A stretch of 34,952 nt of DNA from Clostridiales bacterium. Lineage in GTDB: Bacteria; Bacillota; Clostridia; Christensenellales; Borkfalkiaceae. The stretch spans positions 1 through 34,952 of the forward strand of contig SVHP01000015.1 of the NCBI GenBank assembly GCA_015055735.1, given 5' to 3'. A program made the translations under genes and the position numbers. Positions 6,879 through 14,488 of the stretch are shown piece by piece; position 1 is the first letter of the stretch; every line of letters begins with the position of its first letter. Below the pieces are notes generated by a model, which had not been told where the DNA came from, did not search any database, and saw only the letters and a list, made by a program, of their open reading frames with translations.

Positions 6879-9134
6879 TTATCTTTCATAAATAATATCG
6901 ACGATTTGTTTTTTGGAAAGTCTGTTTACCAAAAAAACATAAACCAAAAGTATAATCAATGCAAATATAATAAACAAAGAAAATACCGATAGCGGCTCAT
7001 AGAAAAATGCTTGAAACCCAGAAATATGTTTCATCATTACATTCACTGCCATTACAATAAAAATTTCCATTATGCTACTTAAAAACAAACATAATATTAC
7101 CGAAATTATTGTTCCGGCAAGATACATCAGCGTCGTATGTTTTACTTTTAATCCCAATGATATCAGTACTCCGAGTGTACGTTTTTCTTTATCTACCAAA
7201 GCGGCTATATGATTACATAATATTATCAGCGAAATAATCAACATTACCACACCTACCGTAAGTTCAATATATGTTAATGTTCGTGTCCACCTTATACACT
7301 CACCAATTAAATCTGCATAATATGACGCATCTGTATATCCTTTTGATATCAAGCTTTGCACTGCAAATTTAGAATCCCGTTCTATGCTTACTCCCCATAT
7401 TTTATCTCCAAAGAAAGAACTATTTCGCGTTGACACAATTTCACAATAATCTTCTTCGGATAATGCTATTGCCGAACCACCTGCAAAGATATATGCAACT
7501 TCAAACTCTAACGTAATATTATTGTATTTAACGTTATAGTCCACGCTTCTGTAATTACTAAATTCTACAGATATGACTTGTCCTATAAGTTCTTGAGGAT
7601 TATCCGTTAAATAATTTAATGCATTTCCCTCCGATATCGCTATTGTTCCAGAGGCAAGATCAACTTTTTCGCCATATACTACTCTTGTGGAAGGTTGCCC
7701 TTTATACACTGTATTCTCTAAAGCTTTCTCACTATGAGTACTCGTATTACAAAAATTTATATATATATTCTCTTCTGAAGATTTATTATCGATTATAGTA
7801 TCATATGAAATATAAGCCGATTGATATTGTCTTTCTTTTAACTGTTTATAATTCGAATCATTGGAGGCGTAAGATGAATTATCATTGAGTTCCGATTTTT
7901 CAGACTCTCCCAAAATTGAGTATTTCGTTTTGAATACTCCGCCAATAGTATAGTCATCAAGTATAGTCATTCCCAACAATTCATTATAATGCGTAAGATT
8001 ATTATATTCTAAAAGTCTTGTTGCAATATAATCAGAGATAATGATTGTTCTGCCATACGTACTGTCTGATCCACACAGCATTTTTTTTGTGCATTTATCG
8101 GCAATATAAAACCTTGTAATTATACAGTTATCTTTAGAATTTTTATAAAAGACTATCTTATTTGCATCAACAAAACGTGCCACAACATCATGTTTTTTGT
8201 ATATATCCGCATAATCTTCTTCTCGCATTGATATTAATTGGTCAGAATATTTAGGATGCTGCAAAGCTAGGTCTATTGTTGTTTCCGCCTGTCTTTTATA
8301 TACATTATAAATAACGAAACCTTTTAAATTTAACAATCCATTGAATGCGGAAATCAACAAACCAAACGATAGAAACAGGGCTATTATAAGAAATATATTC
8401 TTCACTAAATGTTTGCGAAAAAGTTTATATGATAAATAGCATTGTGTTTTTATTCCTGGTTTCAACACTTCCTGTCTTTTTTTATCTTCACTTTTGCTTT
8501 TTATCTCTATTTTATTTATTACATCATCCTTTACAATATGACCATCTTTAAGTTTGATGTGACGATCACATATATTTTTAAACAACTCTACATCGTGCGA
8601 TACAACTATAATTAATTTATCTTTCGACTCATTCTTTAACAGGTCTGCTATCATTATTGCATTTTCTTCGTCTAAATTTCCAGTCGGCTCATCGCACAAT
8701 ATAATAGGTCTATTTTCCAAAACTGCACGCACTACAGCTACGCGCTGTTTTTGTCCGCCAGATATTTCATTTGGATGTTTATTTAATATATCTGCTAATT
8801 CATATTTTTCCGTCAATGAGTCGATACCTATTTTGGCTTGCGGTATTATATCCTGTACAAGTTCTAAATTCTGGCGTATCGTCAGCATATCGATAAGCTG
8901 AAAGTCCTGAAATATCATTGAGCAAAAATTTTTATCATAGGCGCAAATTACCTCGCCTTCCGTCGCTTTATCAAATCCCGCCAATATATTTAGAAGTGTA
9001 GTTTTTCCCGATCCACTTCGTCCCTCAATCAAAACCAATCCTCTTTGCGGCAATTCCAAATTTATTCCGTCAAGAGCGACACATTGCGAATCACCATTGC
9101 GATATACCTTTGTTATGTTTTTAAGTGTTATCAT
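6879..9134 (-). CDS. MacB-like ABC transporter, ATPase fused to FtsX-type permease, 751 aa
   Basis: The N-terminal 205 residues are an ABC ATPase of the LolD/MacB type: Walker A GRSGSGKT (38-45), Q-loop FQDFQ near 75, signature ISGGQ (124-128), Walker B ILCDEP (to 149) and switch His 180. A permease follows with one helix at about 243-266, a large extracytoplasmic region, and three C-terminal helices (about 627-745), the FtsX/MacB layout. Such single-chain transporters export peptides or lipoproteins, or confer resistance to them. Start ATG 9134 is used, with aggaaa upstream. It sits upstream of the 17-residue peptide and the secreted protein, so it may export or protect against one of the island's products. 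Confidence 0.9.
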   Translation of the reverse strand: MITLKNITKVYRNGDSQCVALDGINLELPQRGLVLIEGRSGSGKTTLLNILAGFDKATEGEVICAYDKNFCSMIFQDFQLIDMLTIRQNLELVQDIIPQAKIGIDSLTEKYELADILNKHPNEISGGQKQRVAVVRAVLENRPIILCDEPTGNLDEENAIMIADLLKNESKDKLIIVVSHDVELFKNICDRHIKLKDGHIVKDDVINKIEIKSKSEDKKRQEVLKPGIKTQCYLSYKLFRKHLVKNIFLIIALFLSFGLLISAFNGLLNLKGFVIYNVYKRQAETTIDLALQHPKYSDQLISMREEDYADIYKKHDVVARFVDANKIVFYKNSKDNCIITRFYIADKCTKKMLCGSDSTYGRTIIISDYIATRLLEYNNLTHYNELLGMTILDDYTIGGVFKTKYSILGESEKSELNDNSSYASNDSNYKQLKERQYQSAYISYDTIIDNKSSEENIYINFCNTSTHSEKALENTVYKGQPSTRVVYGEKVDLASGTIAISEGNALNYLTDNPQELIGQVISVEFSNYRSVDYNVKYNNITLEFEVAYIFAGGSAIALSEEDYCEIVSTRNSSFFGDKIWGVSIERDSKFAVQSLISKGYTDASYYADLIGECIRWTRTLTYIELTVGVVMLIISLIILCNHIAALVDKEKRTLGVLISLGLKVKHTTLMYLAGTIISVILCLFLSSIMEIFIVMAVNVMMKHISGFQAFFYEPLSVFSLFIIFALIILLVYVFLVNRLSKKQIVDIIYER

Positions 9135-9255
9135 TATTTATATTTCCTATTTTATTGTAATCTGTATAAAATATCTCATGTGATTGTAACCTATTTTATA
9201 ATAAAATGCAAACATTTAAGCGATGTATTTAATTACAACTCATAAATTTGCAAAT

Positions 9256-9290
9256 AAAAAAGTGTGATGATAAAAACATCACACTTTTTT
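9256..9290. terminator. Perfect 14-bp bidirectional terminator
   Basis: The stem aaaaaagtgtgatg/catcacactttttt (9256-9269/9277-9290) gives T runs on both strands. It ends the leftward phospholipase C operon and separates it from the ABC transporter gene. Confidence 0.9.
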
Positions 9291-9423
9291 ATTACGACCT
9301 TAAGTTAGTATTATAAACTTAATAGAAAAACAACTTAGCTCACACAAAAGATTACATTTACATACATTGAAGTTAATTATTAACAAAAAATGAACTTGAT
9401 TTTAGGATGAATAATAATCTTAA

Positions 9424-9942
9424 CTAACTTACGGTTTCTTTTTGTACATCAACTTCTGTTTCTACGTCGACTGGTTTTCTTTTATCTTTTATATAAAAAA
9501 TGATTATGCAGACTAAATTGTAAACTGAAAATGCAATTATTGGGAGTAGCATTGCCGAAGATAAGTATGGAATAATGCAATCAAGTTTAAATTGCAAGTC
9601 AACTGCGTATATCCATATAACCGTAACCAAATATACAATTTGTACAAGCATTAAAATATAATAGTTGAGCTTGTTATACATAAGCATTGCGAGCATTATA
9701 AAAACGAATCCACCATTTATACTTATTAAAATCACGGGGATATAGCCAAAATATACCCTTTTTAAATCATAGCTCGGTTCACTTTTTATCACATCCACAA
9801 AAGTTTTCCAAGGGGAGAAGTCGCCGTCACAACTTGTTCCATAGTTTATTGTGTTTAAGAATATAAAAAAGACAATAAATGAAATCAATAATAATATTGT
9901 ATTTATAAGCATTAACTTATTTTTACGTAGATTAAGTTTCAT
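9424..9942 (-). CDS. Four-helix membrane protein, paralogue of the next gene, 172 aa
   Basis: ATG 9942 has ctggaggt upstream. Four hydrophobic segments (about 10-30, 66-90, 93-115 and 127-152) are followed by an acidic tail with repeated VDVET/VDVQK. It shares the N terminus NTILLLISFIVFF, the block YLSSAMLLPIIAFSVYNLVC and the tail KRKPVD with the neighbouring gene, so the two arose by tandem duplication. It is third in the operon after the phospholipase C gene. It may be an immunity or secretion helper for that enzyme (inference from context only). I know no named family. Confidence 0.8.
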   Translation of the reverse strand: MKLNLRKNKLMLINTILLLISFIVFFIFLNTINYGTSCDGDFSPWKTFVDVIKSEPSYDLKRVYFGYIPVILISINGGFVFIMLAMLMYNKLNYYILMLVQIVYLVTVIWIYAVDLQFKLDCIIPYLSSAMLLPIIAFSVYNLVCIIIFYIKDKRKPVDVETEVDVQKETVS

Positions 9943-9972
9943 AAAAAACCTCCAGCTTAATATATTTTTTAA

Positions 9973-10482
9973 TTAGCTTGCGCTCTCTTTTTCTATGTCG
10001 ACGGGTTTCTTTTTATCTTTTACATAGAAAATAACTATACAAACTAAATTATAAACAGAAAATGCAATTATTGGGAGTAGCATTGCCGAAGATAAGTAAG
10101 GAGTAATATAAGAGATTTTACCAAACGATAAATCAATTAAGTATATCCATATAACGGTAACTAAATACACAATTTGTCCTAGCGTTAAAATAAAATATTT
10201 AATATGCTGGATATCTATAAGCGTCATAAATATAAAAGAACCGAATCCACTACTTGCAATTATTAGAATCAAAGGAATATACAGAACAAAAATATTACTT
10301 GCAAAATCCTCAAGTTCTCCATATACCATCTCATCTAAAAAGGTAGTAAAAAAAGAAAATTTACCATCACCTCCCGCATCGTAGTTTAGTGTAAAGAAAA
10401 AAACAAAAAAGACAATAAATGAAATCAATAATAATATTGTATTTATAAATATCAATTTATTTTTGCGTAAGTTAATTTTCAT
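9973..10482 (-). CDS. Four-helix membrane protein, paralogue of the previous gene, 169 aa
   Basis: ATG 10482 follows ctggag. The topology is the same as in the neighbouring paralogue: four membrane helices and a short charged tail (KKPVDIEKE). The extracytoplasmic loop between helices 1 and 2 differs most between the copies (here NYDAGGDGKFSFFTTF), which suggests divergence toward different partners. The start lies 15 bases after the phospholipase C stop, so translation is probably coupled. Confidence 0.8.
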   Translation of the reverse strand: MKINLRKNKLIFINTILLLISFIVFFVFFFTLNYDAGGDGKFSFFTTFLDEMVYGELEDFASNIFVLYIPLILIIASSGFGSFIFMTLIDIQHIKYFILTLGQIVYLVTVIWIYLIDLSFGKISYITPYLSSAMLLPIIAFSVYNLVCIVIFYVKDKKKPVDIEKESAS

Positions 10483-10497
10483 AAGAGATTCTCCAGT

Positions 10498-12855
10498 TTA
10501 ATATATTTTAATCCGTGTACTTACATCATAATTACACCACGTGTCACTTAAATTACCTGACGCTCCATACCTAATATAAACAGTATTATTTATTATATCG
10601 TCTAAATCAAATTCTATATTTGCAAAATAATATTTTCTTGGTGTAGAATCTTGATTTGCATGATTATGTTCAAATTGCACACCACCATACAAAATGTTAC
10701 TACTTGATGTATTTCCATCATATATCCAAAAATGTTGATACCCATCATCAACTTCATGTGCATAAAATGACAGTGTCATAGAAACTTTTGTATAGCCTTT
10801 TTGTCTTAGCGATAAAACACTTTCTCCAAAAATAGTAGAAAAGTTTATTGTATCATAAGAATTATTAAACCTACCAGAGTCTGTTATTGTATACGGACTG
10901 CTTCTAATAGCCTCTTCAACAATTCTTTCCGTAGGTGCATTATTTCCAGATACTTTTACTATTGTTGAACCAGCATTAGATGCATATCCTCTTAATGTCA
11001 AAATATAAGTCCTGCCAGCGACTAAATTCACGTTGCTATATTTTGGATTTGAGCCATCACCATCATCGTCACTTGATGTACTAATAAGTGTTGTAAGAGT
11101 TGTATTACCTGTGCCTATACGGTAAGACAAATTATCAAAACAAGTATCTACTGAACCTATTGTTTCTATATCATAATTGCCACTGGTTGCTACTTTTATT
11201 ATCACTTTTTTGGATTCAAATTTTCCTATAAACGTTTCAACCTCGCCACAAGAAATGATTGGAGCTTCTTCAAATTTCCAATAATAATTCAAATCAGTAG
11301 GATCCCATATTTCAAATCTCATTACTTTTATCTCATTATTATCTTGTTTGATAGGGTATTTATAGTATTTTTTGCCGATCTCATTGTCTTCTTCAGTATA
11401 ATAATCAGGTATTAATTTATAGTAACCATCTTTGTAATAAACAGGTCTAAATTTATGGCCAATACCTGTAATATTCAATCTTTCATAGATAGCACCAATT
11501 CCAGATATATGCAATTTTTTATATTGTACATGCATAGGTGTAAACTTAAACGAGCCATCCTCTTGCATTTCTGCTCTAAACTGCTGGTTGGTATCACCAT
11601 GAAAATCATAAGGATGCGTAACCGCATTGTTTTCAGTACTCCAACTCTCTACATCTATATATTTGCCAGTACCTACGTTTTTAATATAATAAATGCTGCC
11701 ATCTTTTATATAAGATGATTTTACATACAAATTGTTTATATCTGCATAAAATTTATACATAATGACTGCTGTCATTTTTTGAGAATACGGTATGCAATTA
11801 GAAGCTACTTGAACATAATATGAATAATTTACATCAGTGGTAGTGCTACTATAATTAACTATAATATTTTTATACTGATAAGAAAATTCAGCAACTTGAT
11901 TTAAAATACTGCCCAGATTTTCTAAATACAAAACCGTGCCATACAACGTGCTAGCAGAACTAGCCCCATAAGCACTATCTATTGAATTATATGCAATTTC
12001 AATCCAATTTTCATAATTCTTATGAGCAGGTTTAAAATTATTTGCTACTAACCCTGCAGAATGAGGTGTACATGCTGTATCTTGAAGATAATGCAAAGCC
12101 CTGCCTAGTTCTTCTATAGCAGTATCTATGTCTCCATTTTTGTAAGCATTAATAGCTGTAGAATAATGCTCTTCAAATCTAGTCCTTGCACTAACTGAAT
12201 AATCGCCTAGTCTATTTTCATAGTATCCATCCTTAAGTGTTGTTCCGTACACATAGTAGTGATGTCCTGTAAACATCTCATCTTTGTCAGGTTGTTTTGA
12301 TCCATACAATAACTTCTCTCTTTTGTCATTGAATAAACTATGTGCAGCAGTTTTGCCGTCTGCAAGTAATATAGCTAATGCATCAGTAGTTATTTGTTCA
12401 TGTGTAGTTTGTTTAAACCTTGTTGGAGGCTTATTAAAAACATCAGAAATTATATTCTCATTAATCGCTTTCAACATTAGTTTATTGTAATTTTTATCAA
12501 CAAATTCTTCGTCACTAGGATTGTCGAAATCGAACATAGTTTCTAGCCAGTTCATAAAAGGTGTTATTTCTCTGTCTAATAACTCAAAGTAATCGTATCC
12601 TTCAATGTCAGACGGATATACTATATCATCAAAAAGGTGGTCATACTTTGAAGTAGAAGTTGTTAATTCACTGTCTTTTGTGTTGGTTGTAGATGAGTTA
12701 AAAGAGTTTTGAGTTCTAGGTACATTATTATATTGATTGTAAGCTGTCATTCTCGTAAATACAGCATTATCACTTACTGTAAATGCACAAATAGTCATTG
12801 AACATATCGCAAATATTGTCATAAACATTATTTTAATAAAAATTGACTTTTTCAT
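10498..12855 (-). CDS. Secreted zinc-dependent phospholipase C with lectin-like and C-terminal beta domains, 785 aa
   Basis: ATG 12855 has aaaggag. Residues 1-28 are a signal peptide. Residues about 145-370 match the zinc-dependent phospholipase C fold of Clostridium alpha-toxin: H152, D190, H198/H199, H230, then HYLQD (H255, D259), H265, and HKNYE (H278, E282). The spacing of the last five equals that of the alpha-toxin zinc ligands within one residue. Residues about 384-480 resemble a ricin-type beta-trefoil (YYIKNVGTGKYIDVES, NQQF). Residues about 540-640 look like a PPC-like beta domain. The last 130 are beta-rich and unknown. This size and the added domains differ from the roughly 370-residue alpha-toxin. 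Two membrane protein genes follow in the operon. Confidence 0.88.
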   Translation of the reverse strand: MKKSIFIKIMFMTIFAICSMTICAFTVSDNAVFTRMTAYNQYNNVPRTQNSFNSSTTNTKDSELTTSTSKYDHLFDDIVYPSDIEGYDYFELLDREITPFMNWLETMFDFDNPSDEEFVDKNYNKLMLKAINENIISDVFNKPPTRFKQTTHEQITTDALAILLADGKTAAHSLFNDKREKLLYGSKQPDKDEMFTGHHYYVYGTTLKDGYYENRLGDYSVSARTRFEEHYSTAINAYKNGDIDTAIEELGRALHYLQDTACTPHSAGLVANNFKPAHKNYENWIEIAYNSIDSAYGASSASTLYGTVLYLENLGSILNQVAEFSYQYKNIIVNYSSTTTDVNYSYYVQVASNCIPYSQKMTAVIMYKFYADINNLYVKSSYIKDGSIYYIKNVGTGKYIDVESWSTENNAVTHPYDFHGDTNQQFRAEMQEDGSFKFTPMHVQYKKLHISGIGAIYERLNITGIGHKFRPVYYKDGYYKLIPDYYTEEDNEIGKKYYKYPIKQDNNEIKVMRFEIWDPTDLNYYWKFEEAPIISCGEVETFIGKFESKKVIIKVATSGNYDIETIGSVDTCFDNLSYRIGTGNTTLTTLISTSSDDDGDGSNPKYSNVNLVAGRTYILTLRGYASNAGSTIVKVSGNNAPTERIVEEAIRSSPYTITDSGRFNNSYDTINFSTIFGESVLSLRQKGYTKVSMTLSFYAHEVDDGYQHFWIYDGNTSSSNILYGGVQFEHNHANQDSTPRKYYFANIEFDLDDIINNTVYIRYGASGNLSDTWCNYDVSTRIKIY

Positions 12856-13030
12856 ACGAATTCTCCTTTTTGTTATTTTTAAGTTAAGTAGATTACGTAT
12901 CTAAAATCTCAAACTACTATTATTTGAATTGATTTTAGAGATATTATCACAAACATTATAAATGATGTGACAATTGCCTAACCAATACAAAAATAATTTT
13001 TTAAAACACCTCCCAATTAATAAATTTTCG

Positions 13031-13069
13031 TATAAAAGCAAAAGTTGCCCATCTCATAAGATAAGCAAC
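13031..13069 (-). terminator. Attenuator-like hairpin in the phospholipase C leader
   Basis: On the minus strand gttgcttatct pairs with the agatgggcaac side (13044-13069) and TTTTGCTTTT follows. It lies between the predicted promoter and the gene, so it could limit or control toxin expression. The rest of 12856-13030 shows no gene. Confidence 0.55.
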
Positions 13070-13155
13070 AGTAGTAACGTAATATAATCAAAATCCAAGG
13101 ACGTCAATTAAACTAATTGCTATCTTAGATATGGAAACTCAACTCCCACACTGTT

Positions 13156-13184
13156 AGTGTATAACACTTGCTTGGTTTTGTCAA
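13156..13184 (-). promoter_or_regulatory. Predicted promoter of the phospholipase C operon, with a dyad
   Basis: On the minus strand TTGACA (13184-13179) and TACACT (13161-13156) are 17 bases apart. The -10 box lies in the dyad ACACT-aac-AGTGT (13148-13160), a possible operator. The leader is about 290 bases long. Confidence 0.55.
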
Positions 13185-13240
13185 TAGCCTTATGTAATTT
13201 TATATAAAAATTTATATTTTTGAGCTATACGAATAAATTT

Positions 13241-13420
13241 GGCACCACAGCGTGTACTTGTCTTGATACGAGAGTGTCGTCGCTACGCTCCGACACGACA
13301 AGCACACGCCACAAAAAGAAAAGAAAGCAAGATAAAGAAAATAAAAGCACAGACGGGGCGAAGTTTCGCACTAAACCGTTGGCGAAATCTTTCGCCTGAC
13401 CGTCGTGCTGATTTTTTATT
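13241..13420 (+). other. Candidate rolling-circle origin (double-strand origin) with nick motif CTTGATA
   Basis: CTTGATA at 13262-13268 equals the nick-site core of pC194/pUB110 and phiX174 origins (nick after the G). It sits inside a cruciform: outer stem gcgtgtacttgtc with gacaagcacacgc (13250-13262/13297-13309, one mismatch) and inner stem gtgtcg/cgacac (13274-13279/13291-13296). A second structure follows: outer stem gcac-a-gacgg with ccgtcgtgc (13347-13356/13400-13408), enclosing gcga/tcgc and ggcgaa/ttcgcc hairpins. The initiator gene starts the adjacent operon end (13455). Location, motif and structure all fit an origin; it may also act as origin of transfer. Confidence 0.75.
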
Positions 13421-13454
13421 TTAACGCCTTAATCTAATCGCAGTTCTAAATCTT

Positions 13455-14471
13455 TTAATTAGCCTTACGCATTTGTTTTATAACCTCGGGGCTAACTTGC
13501 CCCATAAGACAACCCTCGTCCCAGCAGTTAAAATTATCAAACAACAGCAGTTTCTTATCCTCTTGACCAATTGTGCAAACAATGTCTTCATCCATAATGT
13601 CAGATATGAAATATTGTGGTAAGTTTTTACTATATACGATTTTTTCACCTGTCTTTTCTATGTATTTCATCAAATATGCAATGGCTGCTCCTAACGTCTG
13701 AGTGTCTAATTCTTCAAACGTAGTTCTTCCAAATCTTTCATTGAAGTATGTGCTTTGATTTGTTACTTGAACTTTCTTCTTAAAGGGCGAATAGTCTTTA
13801 ACCGTTATGAGTTCGCCCGGCATTGTTCCGTCTGGTATCTCAAATAGCCCGTGAAAGTGTAATCTTTTCTTTTCGGGTGAACGTTCCCAAACACCTTCGT
13901 ATTTCCAATTACGTCTATATACCATTTTCTTGAACGTATCCATAAGTTTTCTTCTAAACGATTCTTCAGTATGCTTTAAACCGTCATAGGTAAAAGTGCA
14001 GAAATAATTAAAATTTGCTAAATATGTTTTCCTAGATAATCTAACCCTACGACAAATAAGGTTTCTTAACTTTCTATCAAATTGAATTTTTACGTATTCT
14101 TTAGTTTTATCTAAATCTTTGAAGTATGGTCGCATTTTCTCAACAATGTATGCTTTTCTTTCACGCTTTTTTAAGTTAGTCGTTTGACCGTATAATTCTT
14201 CAAAGTATTCTTGTTTAGTTAATGTTCTTGTCTTTTTGGTTTTTTCAACTTCTTCAACAGTAGGCTCGCAAAAAGGCACGACCTCATCATTGAAATCGTG
14301 CTTTTCAACAAGGTCGTTTTGCTGCTCAGTTTCAGTAAAGTCGTCAGCATCATCCATAACCACTATTTGTTCTTCTGGTGGTTTAGGACGCCTTTTCTTA
14401 GGGTTAGTGCTTGGTGGGATAGCAATATAATGACTGCCATCGCTATAAACTTTACATTCTCCAAAAGCCAT
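13455..14471 (-). CDS. HUH rolling-circle replication initiator (Rep_1/pC194-like), 338 aa
   Basis: ATG 14471 follows aaggaggt. After a variable N terminus with an acidic linker (to about 85), the initiator core shows motif I FCTFTYDG (157-164), the HUH metal motif RLHFHGLF (H205, H207) and motif III AYLMKYIEK, with Y266 and Y270 in the Y-x-x-K-Y arrangement typical of pC194-family initiators. One tyrosine should attack the origin DNA and stay linked to its 5' end. No helicase domain is present. The CTTGATA motif expected for this family lies 190 bases beyond the stop. It is the last gene of the long leftward operon, 17 bases after the ATPase gene. It may serve replication, transfer, or both. 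Confidence 0.88.
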   Translation of the reverse strand: MAFGECKVYSDGSHYIAIPPSTNPKKRRPKPPEEQIVVMDDADDFTETEQQNDLVEKHDFNDEVVPFCEPTVEEVEKTKKTRTLTKQEYFEELYGQTTNLKKRERKAYIVEKMRPYFKDLDKTKEYVKIQFDRKLRNLICRRVRLSRKTYLANFNYFCTFTYDGLKHTEESFRRKLMDTFKKMVYRRNWKYEGVWERSPEKKRLHFHGLFEIPDGTMPGELITVKDYSPFKKKVQVTNQSTYFNERFGRTTFEELDTQTLGAAIAYLMKYIEKTGEKIVYSKNLPQYFISDIMDEDIVCTIGQEDKKLLLFDNFNCWDEGCLMGQVSPEVIKQMRKAN

Positions 14472-14488
14472 TTTTAACCTCCTTGTAT

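Noticed and set aside
6703-6891. 62-codon plus-strand frame in the gap before the ABC transporter gene
   Set aside because: AT-rich hydrophobic shadow (Phe, Leu, Ile) with no ribosome site; the minus strand carries the aggagg signals.
13239-13424. 61-codon plus-strand frame over the origin
   Set aside because: It is made of the inverted repeats of the origin and has no ribosome site.
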